From: CAWCUK01 sp963798775
GTDB taxonomy: Bacteria; Bacteroidota; Ignavibacteria; Ignavibacteriales; Ignavibacteriaceae
DNA: 64,000 nucleotides
Assembly (NCBI GenBank): GCA_963798775.1
Contig: CAWCUK010000001.1
Coordinates: 1,116,001-1,180,000 of the forward strand
Direction: 5' to 3'
In this document: piece by piece, positions 37,873 to 47,474 of the stretch
Position numbering within the stretch: position 1 is the first letter of the stretch
Layout: each line of letters opens with the position of its first letter
Notes under the pieces: model-generated
What the model was told of the DNA's origin: nothing
Seen by the model: the letters and a program-made list of their open reading frames with translations, nothing else
Databases searched by the model: none
Made by a program: the position numbers and the translations under genes

Positions 37873-38997
37873 ATGAGTAAAATTAGAAAACCAAGAATAT
37901 TACTTATTTCTGCGCGCGCTGATTTTGGTGGCGGACCGGAACATATGTACCGCTTAATGCAGATATTAAAAGAGGAAATAGATTTTTTCGTAGTCTGCCC
38001 GGAAGATTATCCTTATTGGAATCGTTTCCGGAATTTATTGGGGAGCGAAAAACTTTATAAAATTCCGCATAGAAAATTTAAGGTCGGTGCGGTATCAAAT
38101 CTCAAAATATTTTTAGATGATAATAAAATAGATTTAATTCATTCTCACGGAAAAGGAGCAGGAATTTACGGCAGAACTTTAAATTTTCTTACCGGTGTTC
38201 CTTGTATTCATACTTTTCATGGGCTTCATACCGGCGAGTATAAAAATTTTCAGAAAGAAGGATACCTACTACTTGAAAAAATGATGTCGAAGTTTACTAA
38301 AGCGTTTATCACTGTTTCTAAAAGTGAATTCGATTTAATAAGTAAATTAAATATTACCCGGATTGATAAAATAAATATTATAAATAACGGCGTTGTTATT
38401 CCGGCGGCAAAAGTTGATGAAGATATTTTTAACCGTGCTATTCTAAAAATAATTACCTTCAGCCGTTTCGATTTTTCCAAAAATACATTTTTAATACTTG
38501 ATATTCTTCAAGAACTGAGGAAACGGAATAAGATTGATAAGTTTGAAATTGTAATTCTAGGAAGCGGTGAAGATGAGAAAATATTTATACAGAAATTAGC
38601 TGAATTAAAATTATCATCTTATGTAAAACTTTTAGGTTCCGTCGAAAATCCCGCGGAACATTTAGTAGATGCGTTTTGTTATATTTCAACTTCACGCTGG
38701 GAAGGTTTACCGCTGGGTATTTTAGAAGCAATGGCTCATGGAATTCCCGCTGTTGCAACCAATGTAACCGGGAATAAAGATTTAGTTGAAGATAATAAAA
38801 ACGGTTTTCTGTATGAAATAGAAAAACCCGAAGAAGCAGCCGATAAAATCATTAAACTTTCTGAAGATAAAGAACTTTGGAAATCTTTTTCGGAAGCGGC
38901 ATCTTTAAAAATTAAAAATAATTTTAGTGTAGAAAAAATGGCGGAACAGACGAAACAGCTTTATATGAAGAACATAAATAATATAAAATATGAGTAA
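37873..38997 (+). CDS. GT4 glycosyltransferase
   Basis: A GT-B retaining glycosyltransferase of about 374 residues. The N-terminus reads ILLISARADFGGGPEHMYRLM, with a GG-rich acceptor loop; DLIHSHGKGAGIYGRTL follows. The C-terminal donor domain has FSRFDFSKN, EIVILGSGEDEKIF and the E-x7-E region STSRWEGLPLGILEAMAHG. ATG 37873 is preferred over an in-frame GTG within the previous gene. It overlaps the next GT4 gene by 8 nt. Confidence 0.88.
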   Translation: MSKIRKPRILLISARADFGGGPEHMYRLMQILKEEIDFFVVCPEDYPYWNRFRNLLGSEKLYKIPHRKFKVGAVSNLKIFLDDNKIDLIHSHGKGAGIYGRTLNFLTGVPCIHTFHGLHTGEYKNFQKEGYLLLEKMMSKFTKAFITVSKSEFDLISKLNITRIDKINIINNGVVIPAAKVDEDIFNRAILKIITFSRFDFSKNTFLILDILQELRKRNKIDKFEIVILGSGEDEKIFIQKLAELKLSSYVKLLGSVENPAEHLVDAFCYISTSRWEGLPLGILEAMAHGIPAVATNVTGNKDLVEDNKNGFLYEIEKPEEAADKIIKLSEDKELWKSFSEAASLKIKNNFSVEKMAEQTKQLYMKNINNIKYE

Positions 38998-40135
38998 TCT
39001 TAAAGTTGCCATTGTACATGATTGGTTTGCGGGTTATGCCGGCTCGGAAAGATGTGTTGAATCTTTTATAAATATTTGGCCTAACGCGGATGTTTTTACT
39101 TTATTCAATTTTTTAAATGAAGAAGAACAAAAAATTATTTTAAAAGGGAAACAGCCTAAAACATCATTTGTACAAAATTTACCTTTTGCCAAATCAAATC
39201 ACAGGCGTTATCTTCCCTTTTTTCCTTACGCTATTGAACAATTCGATCTTTCCGGTTACGATTTAATTGTTTCAAGTTCGCATGCGGTGGCTAAAGGTAT
39301 CCTTACTAATACTTCTCAGCTTCATATTTGCTATTGCCACACTCCCATTAGGTATGCTTGGGATTTAACCCACCAGTATCTGCGTGAATCAAATTTAACT
39401 AAAGGATTAAAAGGTTTTATAGCAAAATCAATACTTCATTATATCAGAATTTGGGATGCTTCGTCGTCTCACCGTGTAGATCAGTTTATTGCGAATTCAA
39501 ATTATATTGCCAGAAGAATAAAAAAAGTGTATCAAAGAGATTCCGCCGTAATTTATCCTCCGGTAGATGTTCAAAAGTTTGAATTGAAAATAGAAAAGAG
39601 CGATTATTTTTTAACTGCCTCCAGATTAGTCCCGTACAAAAGAATTGATTTAATTGCCGAAGCCTTTTCCCAAATGCCTGATAAAAAGTTAATTATTATA
39701 GGCGAAGGGCCGGACGAGGAAAAGATAAAAGCCAAAGCGAAAAGAAATGTTGAATTTATCGGTTATCAGCCTTATGATAAACTGAAAGAATATATGCAAA
39801 ACGCGAAAGCATTTGTTTTTGCAGCCGAAGAAGATTTTGGAATAATGGTTGTTGAGGCCCTCTCATGCGGCACTCCCGTAATAGCCTTAAATAGAGGTGG
39901 CACCGCCGAAACAGTTATGAATAATGAATCGGGCGTTTTATACGAGGAACAAAGTGTTGAAGGAATTATTGAAGCTGTTGAAAGGTTTGAAAGACAAAAA
40001 CATAAATTTGATGCCGCCGCGATTAGCAATTACGCGAAAAAGTACAGCCGGGATAATTTTGAATCTAAAATTACCAATTTTGTTACTGAAATGAGTAAAG
40101 AGTTCTTTTCACATAAGATTATCGATAAAGTATAA
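38990..40135 (+). CDS. GT4 glycosyltransferase (mannosyltransferase-like)
   Basis: A 381-residue GT-B enzyme. VAIVHDWFAGYAGSERCVES at the N-terminus and ICYCHTPIRYAWDLTHQYL, then FIANSNYIARRIKKVY and AVIYPPVDVQKF, are shared with WbaZ-like mannosyltransferases. The donor domain has LTASRLVPYKRIDLIAEAF, IIGEGPDEEKIK and EDFGIMVVEALSCGTPVIA with the E-x7-E motif. Its stop is directly followed by the ATG of the glycosylphosphotransferase. The sugar is inferred only from family resemblance. Confidence 0.85.
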   Translation: MSNLKVAIVHDWFAGYAGSERCVESFINIWPNADVFTLFNFLNEEEQKIILKGKQPKTSFVQNLPFAKSNHRRYLPFFPYAIEQFDLSGYDLIVSSSHAVAKGILTNTSQLHICYCHTPIRYAWDLTHQYLRESNLTKGLKGFIAKSILHYIRIWDASSSHRVDQFIANSNYIARRIKKVYQRDSAVIYPPVDVQKFELKIEKSDYFLTASRLVPYKRIDLIAEAFSQMPDKKLIIIGEGPDEEKIKAKAKRNVEFIGYQPYDKLKEYMQNAKAFVFAAEEDFGIMVVEALSCGTPVIALNRGGTAETVMNNESGVLYEEQSVEGIIEAVERFERQKHKFDAAAISNYAKKYSRDNFESKITNFVTEMSKEFFSHKIIDKV

Positions 40136-41533
40136 ATGATAGTAAATCAAAAATCAGTTTATTACTTAAGATTATTTTTAGATCTGCTGCTGCTTAATTT
40201 TACATTTTTTGCCGCCGCCGCCCTTGCCCAGCCGTTCCATATTCTGTTTGAACGAAATTATATGTTCATATTGTTAGTGGTTCTAAACTTCATCTGGTAT
40301 TTCGGATCTAACGTAACAAATTTTTATGAAGATTTTAATGTCCGGTATTTTTCATATCAAATTATAAACATAATTAAAAATATCGCTGTTCAAGCGCTGG
40401 CAGCGGTACTGTTTATCTTCATAACAAAAGAAGATCTTTTTACTCGTAACTTTATTCTTTTCTATTCTGCTCTTCTTTTAATTGTAGTTAGTCTCAGAAC
40501 CCAAATTCTAAAATATTTTTTAATAAAAATTAGAGGAAGTGAAAAAAATATAAGAAACGCTGTTATTATTGGTGCGGGTGAATTAGGAAAAAGCTTCAAC
40601 GAATCTATTATCAATCAGAGAGACTTTGGATATAATTTTTTAGGCTTTATCGATAATAGTAATTCGAATGATCCAGAAATTATAGGCACAATAGCGCAGC
40701 TTGATGAATTAATCCCCCAAAAGAAAATTGAAGAAGTGATAATCGCGCTTCCTATTTATGCTTCCGATTTGCTTGATGATATTATTAAAGTCTGCAACCG
40801 GAATGCTGTTAGAGTTCATATTATTCCCGATTATTTTAAATTTCTATCTAAGAAATATCGTTTTTCTATGCTGGGCTCGTTTCCGATTATTTCAGTAAGA
40901 GATGAACCTTTGGCGGAAGCTCATTGGCGTTTTTTTAAACGAACCTTTGATATCATCTTTTCAATTTTTGCTTTTACTTTTATTCTTTCATGGCTTTTCC
41001 CGTTGATATTTGTTCTTAATAAAATTACGTCTCCCGGGCCTGTATTTTTTAAGCAGGATAGAATCGGAGTTAATAATGAAATTTTTAAATGCTACAAATT
41101 CAGAACAATGCATGCGAGAAAAGAACGTGAAGATGAATATCAGCCAACGACAAAAGGCGATCCCAGGGTTACTCAAATAGGGAAACTACTAAGGAAATCA
41201 AATTTAGATGAACTACCTCAATTCATAAATATTTTAAAAGGCGAAATGTCGGTAGTTGGTCCGCGCCCCCATCCGATTGCTTTTAATAATATTTATACAA
41301 AAATGGTTGAAGAAATAAAATTAAGAGGATGGGTAAAACCGGGATTAACAGGTTGGGCGCAAGTTCACGGTTTCAGAGGAGATGTGCCCGATTATGAAGA
41401 AAACACAAAACGAACAAGAAAAAGAATTGAATATGATATTTGGTATATCGAAAACTGGTCAATTTGGCTGGATATTCAAATTATCTTGTTAACTATTTGG
41501 CAGATGATAAAAGGAGATACAAAAGGTGTATAA
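40136..41533 (+). CDS. Undecaprenyl-phosphate sugar phosphotransferase (WcaJ/WbaP type)
   Basis: A 465-residue polyisoprenyl-phosphate hexose-1-phosphate transferase that starts assembly of the repeat unit on the lipid carrier. Four hydrophobic helices occupy the first 125 residues, a Rossmann-like CoA-binding domain follows (AVIIGAGELGKSF), then a long helix and the catalytic bacterial sugar transferase domain: KRTFDIIFSIFAF, SPGPVFFKQDRIG, CYKFRTMH, LRKSNLDELPQFINILKGEMSVVGPRPH. The last gene of the cluster, joined end to end with the GT4 gene. With the flippase it points to a Wzx/Wzy-type pathway. Confidence 0.93.
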   Translation: MIVNQKSVYYLRLFLDLLLLNFTFFAAAALAQPFHILFERNYMFILLVVLNFIWYFGSNVTNFYEDFNVRYFSYQIINIIKNIAVQALAAVLFIFITKEDLFTRNFILFYSALLLIVVSLRTQILKYFLIKIRGSEKNIRNAVIIGAGELGKSFNESIINQRDFGYNFLGFIDNSNSNDPEIIGTIAQLDELIPQKKIEEVIIALPIYASDLLDDIIKVCNRNAVRVHIIPDYFKFLSKKYRFSMLGSFPIISVRDEPLAEAHWRFFKRTFDIIFSIFAFTFILSWLFPLIFVLNKITSPGPVFFKQDRIGVNNEIFKCYKFRTMHARKEREDEYQPTTKGDPRVTQIGKLLRKSNLDELPQFINILKGEMSVVGPRPHPIAFNNIYTKMVEEIKLRGWVKPGLTGWAQVHGFRGDVPDYEENTKRTRKRIEYDIWYIENWSIWLDIQIILLTIWQMIKGDTKGV

Positions 41534-41572
41534 ATTTTTTAGCTCCACTTTATTGTTTTCTCTCTAATAATA

Positions 41573-41599
41573 TTGACATTCATTGTATGCGGCTATAAT
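41573..41599 (+). promoter_or_regulatory. Promoter upstream of the Ig-like lipoprotein gene
   Basis: TTGACA at 41573-41578 and TATAAT at 41594-41599 (continuing TTTG) are 15 nt apart. This can be read as a short-spaced sigma-70-like site or as a TTG / TA-TTTG site with one base extra. It lies about 40 nt before the start codon. Confidence 0.4.
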
Positions 41600-41640
41600 T
41601 TGTCGGCACTTAAGTTTCACAATTTTTATGAGTTACAACC

Positions 41641-43075
41641 ATGGCTGATTTTAAACATTCCCAAAATTTTTTTTTAATTATAATTTTATTAACTGTATTT
41701 GTATTTAACAGCTGTAAAGACAATACAGAAATTGTTAGTTCTAATAACGGGACTAACGGTAATAATTCTAATACGCAAAGTTCCCAAAAGTCTATTTTAA
41801 GCGGACAAGTTATAAGCAGTTTAAATGGAATTCCCGTTGATTCCGCATTTGTTAATATTCTCGGCACATCAATAGATACTGTGGTTGTAACAAATTCTCA
41901 AGGAAAATTTTCAGCAGGAATTTAATCTTATCGGAAATACAAATCTTGCCTTATATACTTCTAAAACAAAATTCTATACAGATACGGCTACCGTTTTTGT
42001 TCCACTCGGCAAAGATGTTTCTGTGGATGTTATTTTACTTACTCCCGTAAATGCGGGGACTGTTCCTTCGGGCGACCCGGTAAGTATTTATTTAGCCTCA
42101 CAGAGTGTTCCCTCAATCGGTGTAAAGGAAAGCGGATCGATAGAAACCGCTAAATTAATTTTTGAAGTTCAAGATTCAGCAGGCGTGCCCGTAGATTTAG
42201 ATCATTCGGTTAATGTAAATTTTAGATTAGGAGCTTCGCCTGGCGGCGGCGCATTATTAAGTCCGGCTATCGTTACTACTAATAATTTCGGCCAAGCTGA
42301 GGTTAATTTAACCAGCGGAACAAAAGCCGGAGTTGTGCAGATAATCGCGACAATTAATCTCGGAAGTAAAAAAATTATTTCTAAACCTGTTAGTATTTCT
42401 ATTCATGGGGGACTTCCGGATGAGGCTCATTTCAGCATTGCGCCGCAGTTATTAAATTTTCCCGGTTATGATATTTCGGGACTTCAAGATGGAATGACAG
42501 CTTATGTTGGCGATAAATACGCTAATCCTGTAAAAGAAAAAACTTCCATTTATTTTACTAGCACAGGCGGAATTATTGAAGGTTCGGCTTTAACAAATGA
42601 GATCGGAATCGGCAGTGTAAATTTAATTTCTGCGGATCCGCGTCCGTCAGATCCGCTTTTAGGAAAAGGCTTTGCAAAAGTAACCGCCACAACTTCAGAT
42701 GAGAATTATAACCAAATTAGCAGCAGCGTTTATGTTCTATTTTCCGGTACTCCGCAAGTTTCGGTTACTCCAACTTCCTTTAGTATTCCGAACGGCGGGG
42801 CTCAACAATTTAATTATGTTGTAAGTGATCAAAATGGAAATCCTCTTTCTTCCGGCACAAATATTTCCGTTTCTGTTCAAGGCGAAAATGTTGGCGCACA
42901 AGGTGATTTATCGGTTCAATTACCAGATACTCAAAGTAGAGGCTGGACTCAATTTTCTTTCACCGTTTATGATACGGCCGACACTCTTGATGTTATTAAA
43001 CCGGTTTCAATTAAAATATCCTCCGACGGTCCAAACGGAGGATCTAATTTGGTTATTTCCGGAACAGGAAGATAA
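41641..43075 (+). CDS. Lipoprotein with carboxypeptidase-regulatory-like and Ig-like domains (one frameshift)
   Basis: A lipoprotein signal (LLTVFVFNSC, lipid-modified Cys at about residue 24) precedes a Ser/Asn/Gly linker and a small regulatory-like beta domain (ILSGQVISSLNGIPVDSAFV). One extra G at 41917-41918 breaks the frame; without it NSQGKFSAEFNLIGNTNLALY continues and the whole gene has 478 codons. The C-terminal half has Ig-like (Big_1/invasin-type) features: DSAGVPVDLDHSVNV, FGQAEVNLTSGTKAGVVQI, VSDQNGNPLSSGTNISV. It is likely anchored in the outer membrane, possibly surface exposed or adhesive. It lies just after the polysaccharide cluster but has its own promoter. Confidence 0.75.
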
Positions 43076-43136
43076 GAATGGTGCTGAAACTTTTTCATAA
43101 TTTCTTCATCATATTAGAAATTTGTAAAGAGAGATT

Positions 43137-43343
43137 ATGAAGTTGTTAAGTTCTAAATATTTAAAGAAAGTGTTGCCGGTTGTTATTGGCGCTGTTTTAG
43201 GATATTCTTATTATTATTTTATCGGGTGTACAACCGGCACTTGTCCAATTCAAAGTAATCCTTATTTTAGTACATTATACGGCGCTTTATTCGGATTAAT
43301 TTTTGCACTGCCCGGAAAGAAAAAAGTTAACGCTGAAAAGTAA
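43137..43343 (+). CDS. Small DUF6132-like membrane protein
   Basis: A 68-residue protein with two hydrophobic helices (LPVVIGAVLGYSYYYFIG and YGALFGLIFALP) joined by GCTTGTCPIQSNPY. The CxxxxC pair in GCTTGTCP is the hallmark of DUF6132-type proteins, which in Bacteroidota often occur near rhodanese or sulfur-carrier genes. GAGATT precedes the ATG. Function is unknown; the conserved cysteines suggest thiol or metal chemistry. Confidence 0.72.
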   Translation: MKLLSSKYLKKVLPVVIGAVLGYSYYYFIGCTTGTCPIQSNPYFSTLYGALFGLIFALPGKKKVNAEK

Positions 43344-43446
43344 TTATTGCGGTTTATTAATAAAGATATTTATATTTTAAACAAGCTAAATTCAATTTAA
43401 TGAGTTGAACATTTTTTTTACAATTTAATATTTTCGGGGAATTTAT

Positions 43447-43797
43447 ATGGCTTCAGAATTAATTGCGCACGTTGAAATACCGTCCACTAATCTTGACCGC
43501 TCAACCGAATTCTATACAAAATTATTCGGATGGGAATTTAAACCTTTCGGCAACGGCTATCTTCTTTTCAATACTCATAAAGGATTTACTATTGGGTTAA
43601 GAAAAGCAGATAGAATCGATAAGGGTGAAACTACTATTTTTCATGTTAGAGTTAAAGATGTAGTTGAACAAGCTAATAAGGTGAAAGAATTAGGCGGTGA
43701 TACTTTAAGAGGGAAAACTATAATACCGGCTATGGGAGCTTATGCTTTAATCTCCGATCCCGACGGAAATACTATAGGGCTTTACCAAGGCAACTAG
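43447..43797 (+). CDS. VOC (glyoxalase/bleomycin resistance) family protein
   Basis: A 116-residue vicinal-oxygen-chelate protein. LIAHVEIPSTNLDRSTEFYTKLFGWEF at the N-terminus is the classic first beta-alpha-beta unit, and ALISDPDGNTIGLYQGN closes the second. Metal ligands would include the His in IAHVEI and the late Glu position, which is Gly-Leu here, so metal binding is uncertain. It stands alone between DUF6132 and a terminator. Substrate is unknown. Confidence 0.85.
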   Translation: MASELIAHVEIPSTNLDRSTEFYTKLFGWEFKPFGNGYLLFNTHKGFTIGLRKADRIDKGETTIFHVRVKDVVEQANKVKELGGDTLRGKTIIPAMGAYALISDPDGNTIGLYQGN

Positions 43798-43830
43798 TTT
43801 TTATTTTTGTTAAATCTTTTAGATGAAATA

Positions 43831-43857
43831 AATCCCGGCTTAATGTCGGGATTTTTT
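43831..43857. terminator. Terminator between the VOC gene and the YncE/phosphoesterase gene
   Basis: Stem AATCCCG (43831-43837) / CGGGATT (43847-43853), followed by TTTT. Both flanking genes converge on it. Confidence 0.8.
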
Positions 43858-43879
43858 CAATTTTTATTTATTTGGTAGC

Positions 43880-46339
43880 TTAATCTTCGTCTTCATCTCT
43901 ATCAACTACTTTTACAAAAGCACTTCTTACCGGTGAAGGCATTACCGAATTTTTACCTTTAATAGATTTCCATACAATCTCATTAAATTCAATATCAGGA
44001 ATTGCGTCTTCTTTTGTTAAATTCATTTCTTCCGATCTTTCAGAGCCATATGCCTGCGCGGTATTTCTTTGATCTATATCTATTAACGGCGGAATAACGC
44101 TAAAAGGAGTATAATCAGCTTCATTTATAATAGAAAATAAAATTGGAGTGGCGGATAAATCATACTGCGTCATCGGCGGAAGTCCGAGAATTAATTCTAT
44201 GGTTTTCAATACACTCGATGTTGAATACATTGTATGGTCTATATTATTTCTTTTAATAAAGGGGCTTATTATTGTTAAAGTAGAACGATGCGCGTCTACA
44301 TGATCGGGGCCGTTTTGCGCGTCGTCTTCAACGATAAATATTATGCTTTCTTTCCAGTATTTGCTGTGAGAAATTTGATGGACAATTAAACCAAGCGCGT
44401 AATCATTCTGCGCAACGTAAGCCTGCGGAGTTAAATTTCCTTTTCTTGTTCCGGCTGTATGATCGTTTGGAAGTCGTAATAAATTAAACACGGGAAGTGA
44501 ATCTCCTTTTTCATATTTTTCAAATTCATTTTTCCAAACTTTATATCTATCCAAATCGCTGATTGATAGATTAAATCCGGGATATTCATGATTCGTAAAT
44601 TTATTTAAATCCTCATCTCTCGCTTCATATTTGCCCGGCTCATCTTTTACAGAACCGGTAAATTCTCCATAATTTCTAAGAGTTAAATTCTTCTTCATTA
44701 TATTGTTCCAAATATACCCGGAAGAAGGAGCCGCAATTGGAACGCCTCCTTCAAAATCGTAACTGCCGCCGTTACCGCCGTATAAGACAGGCCATTCTTT
44801 TTCCACATAATCGGTAGCGTACGCCGCGGTCGACCAATTGTGCCCATCCGCGCTTACTTCCGCATCGACATAAAAATTATCGTATAAAGTAAAATTCTCA
44901 ACTAAATTGTGCTGGTTCGGAGTAATACTTTTTCCGAAAATACAAAGTGATGAATCTCCGTTTCCTTTCACTATATCGCCGTAAACTTGATCGTAAGTCC
45001 TATTTTCTTTTATGATATAAAAAACATGGTTTATTTTTGAACTTCTTTTTCCGTCATGTTCTTCCGGTATAACATTCTGAATTCCTTTCCAGATTTTTTC
45101 TTTACTTATGTAAGGTGTGTTGTTGTACGCGAGTTTTGTATAATCTTCCAGGTCTGCCTTTTGCGGAAAATTTATTTTTGAAACAGTTCCTTTAAATAGA
45201 TGAGCTATATAACCACTAAAATCTCTTTCCCCTCCTTTTTCCAAAGGATTTGGACCATTCGGATTTGCTTTAGAAGATAATCCTTTAGCTTCCGCGACAA
45301 TTATTTGGTTTTTATTTTCAAGATATCTTACTGAAGTAGGATACCAACCGGTGGGAATAAAACCGAGATTTTTTGATTTGTTTTTATCACTTACATCAAA
45401 AAGAGCAAGATAATTATTATCAGCGTTCGCGGTAATTAGAATTGTTTCATCTTTGGATAAACAAATTGCGTCCGGAGTGCTGCCGTACGGTGCATCAACG
45501 GAAATAGATGAAATTACTTTTTCCGTTTCTTTCTTTGTTTCTAAATCGACAATTGAAGTTGAATTGTTATTTGCGTTGGCGACAAAAAGCCGCTGCCCGT
45601 CTTTTGTTAGCGCCATTTCGCAAGGATGGTCGCCGACTTTTATTCTATTTTTAATATTAAAATTAGTTAAATCTACTTCGGCTATTTCCGCGTTTTCCCA
45701 GACGGAAATGTAAGCGTACGTTTGAGCGTCGTTTATTTTTACATCAAAACATTTTCCTCCCAAAGGAACAGTCTTAATAACTTTTTTAGTATTTAAATCA
45801 CAAACATAAAGCGAGTTGCTTTCTTTGGAAACCGCGAGTATATAATTTTTCTTAGCGTAATACGCCAGGCCTGTTATTGATATTTTATCTTTTGGATATT
45901 TTTTACCGAGAATAATTGAGTCTTTTTTTGAGAGTTTTCCATCATTAAAATTATAAATTAAAATATCGTTGTTGTTTGCGCCGGAAACAAAAAGCTCTGT
46001 CTCATCGGAATTAAGAGCCAAACCGCGCCATGTTTGATCAACTACAACTCTTTGAATTTCTTTCATTTTTTCAAGATCAACAATCGAAATTGAATTTTCG
46101 CCGGAACCGCTGTTTGCTGTAATCGCGTATTTTTCATTTTCGGTTATGAGCATATTTAAAGGTAGTTCGCCAATCTGAACATGTTCGCCCGCCGGTGTAA
46201 GCTTCCATCCGTTTGAAAGCAATGTATAGTTATCATACTTGCCGGGTAAAGTTGTTGTAGTTTTCTCCGCGCCGCCGCATCCCCAAATGAATATGAATAA
46301 AATATACGCTATTAAAACTGGAGATTTAATTCTATACAT
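43880..46339 (-). CDS. Lipoprotein: YncE-type beta-propeller fused to a phosphoesterase domain
   Basis: An 819-residue protein. A lipoprotein signal ends IWGC at about residue 21. Residues 50-390 hold a seven-bladed YVTN/YncE-like propeller (repeats such as NSISIVDLEKMKEIQRVVV, NSLYVCDLNTKKVIKTVPL and NSTSIVDLETKKETEKVI). The C-terminal half is a phosphoesterase/alkaline-phosphatase-superfamily domain with NHVFYIIKENRTYDQVYGD (metal site), VDAEVSADGHNWSTAAYA and VEDDAQNGPDHVDAHRS. Such fusions are widespread in Bacteroidota, but their substrates are not established. It is probably periplasmic or outer-membrane anchored. It ends at a shared terminator. Confidence 0.88.
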   Translation of the reverse strand: MYRIKSPVLIAYILFIFIWGCGGAEKTTTTLPGKYDNYTLLSNGWKLTPAGEHVQIGELPLNMLITENEKYAITANSGSGENSISIVDLEKMKEIQRVVVDQTWRGLALNSDETELFVSGANNNDILIYNFNDGKLSKKDSIILGKKYPKDKISITGLAYYAKKNYILAVSKESNSLYVCDLNTKKVIKTVPLGGKCFDVKINDAQTYAYISVWENAEIAEVDLTNFNIKNRIKVGDHPCEMALTKDGQRLFVANANNNSTSIVDLETKKETEKVISSISVDAPYGSTPDAICLSKDETILITANADNNYLALFDVSDKNKSKNLGFIPTGWYPTSVRYLENKNQIIVAEAKGLSSKANPNGPNPLEKGGERDFSGYIAHLFKGTVSKINFPQKADLEDYTKLAYNNTPYISKEKIWKGIQNVIPEEHDGKRSSKINHVFYIIKENRTYDQVYGDIVKGNGDSSLCIFGKSITPNQHNLVENFTLYDNFYVDAEVSADGHNWSTAAYATDYVEKEWPVLYGGNGGSYDFEGGVPIAAPSSGYIWNNIMKKNLTLRNYGEFTGSVKDEPGKYEARDEDLNKFTNHEYPGFNLSISDLDRYKVWKNEFEKYEKGDSLPVFNLLRLPNDHTAGTRKGNLTPQAYVAQNDYALGLIVHQISHSKYWKESIIFIVEDDAQNGPDHVDAHRSTLTIISPFIKRNNIDHTMYSTSSVLKTIELILGLPPMTQYDLSATPILFSIINEADYTPFSVIPPLIDIDQRNTAQAYGSERSEEMNLTKEDAIPDIEFNEIVWKSIKGKNSVMPSPVRSAFVKVVDRDEDED

Positions 46340-46391
46340 TTTAACTCCGAAAGGTTTATGATATTTTTCAAAATTTTACAGTTGAAGTAAA

Positions 46392-47432
46392 TTATTTTTG
46401 GATTAAAATTTTTTCTGCCATAGACTTTAAAGAAGTCATTACTGAATTGATTGAAATTCCATTTTCTATATCACAGTTTTCCTGGTCGGCAGAACAATTT
46501 TTTTTACAATATTCTTCGGACACTTCTAAATTTACAGCATTCCCGCATAATACTCCCCAGCGCTTAACGCAGCTCATAGGGCGGTGGCAGTGAAGTATAA
46601 TAGAATTCTTATTTAATCCACCGGCCAAATGCGCCGGCCCCGTTGATGAAGAAATTAAAACATCGGAAGCATAAATTACTTTTATAAATTTTCTTAAATC
46701 ATCAATATCTTCGGCTATATTTATTATTCTTTTATCATCCAGCGCAGTAGTTTTTTGTTTGAATTCTTCACTCATTTCTATCGCTGTTAAAATAATTTTT
46801 AAGTTATTATTTTTATATTCTTCTAATATTCTCTTTATCAAATTAAAATATTTATCTTCACTCCAATTCGGGGCGGAGTTTAATGAGCCGGTATGAATAA
46901 TAACTTTAAAATCATCATGATAAATATTTCTTTCTTCAAGAAAATTTACAGCTCCATTCTTTTCATCTTCAGTTAGGAAAATTTCCGGAGTAAGATTATT
47001 TGTTTTTACTCCTATTTTTCTTCCTAAATCCATACAATAATCAGCCTCATGACGGAGAGGAATATAATTATTCCGGGAAACGCTTTTCATCCCGGTAATT
47101 ACTTCATAAAGTTTGTGCCCGACTCCAACGCGGTTTTTTATTCCGGCCAAAAACATTTGATAAGCCGCCCGTTCGGTGGGCATTAAAAGAAGTCCATGAG
47201 TAAATTTATATTTTCTTAATTGCTTTACTACTTTCCAAAAATTTTCTTTTTTTAAATCATCAGTGATAATTTCGTTTAAATTCGGATTATTCAAAAGAAT
47301 GTTTTTAGTATTGGGACGCACCAGCGCGGTGATAAAAGCATCGGGGAAAGTTTTCCTCAATTCTCTTATTAATGGAGTCGCGACAACAACATCGCCGACT
47401 CTATCCGTCCTTACAACCAATATTCTCTTCAT
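46392..47432 (-). CDS. GT9 heptosyltransferase family protein
   Basis: A 346-residue GT-B glycosyltransferase of the lipopolysaccharide heptosyltransferase family. ILVVRTDRVGDVVVATPLIREL is the characteristic N-terminus; the donor side shows IIHTGSLNSAPNWSEDKYFNLI and ISSSTGPAHLAGGL. It probably extends the lipopolysaccharide inner core, matching lpxB/lpxK elsewhere in the window. The last part has several cysteines (SEEYCKKNCSADQENC), seen in some family members. It lies 42 nt downstream of the TPR gene on the same strand. Confidence 0.88.
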   Translation of the reverse strand: MKRILVVRTDRVGDVVVATPLIRELRKTFPDAFITALVRPNTKNILLNNPNLNEIITDDLKKENFWKVVKQLRKYKFTHGLLLMPTERAAYQMFLAGIKNRVGVGHKLYEVITGMKSVSRNNYIPLRHEADYCMDLGRKIGVKTNNLTPEIFLTEDEKNGAVNFLEERNIYHDDFKVIIHTGSLNSAPNWSEDKYFNLIKRILEEYKNNNLKIILTAIEMSEEFKQKTTALDDKRIINIAEDIDDLRKFIKVIYASDVLISSSTGPAHLAGGLNKNSIILHCHRPMSCVKRWGVLCGNAVNLEVSEEYCKKNCSADQENCDIENGISINSVMTSLKSMAEKILIQK

Positions 47433-47474
47433 TCAACCAAATCCAAATAGTAATTCGTAATTAGTAACTCGTAA

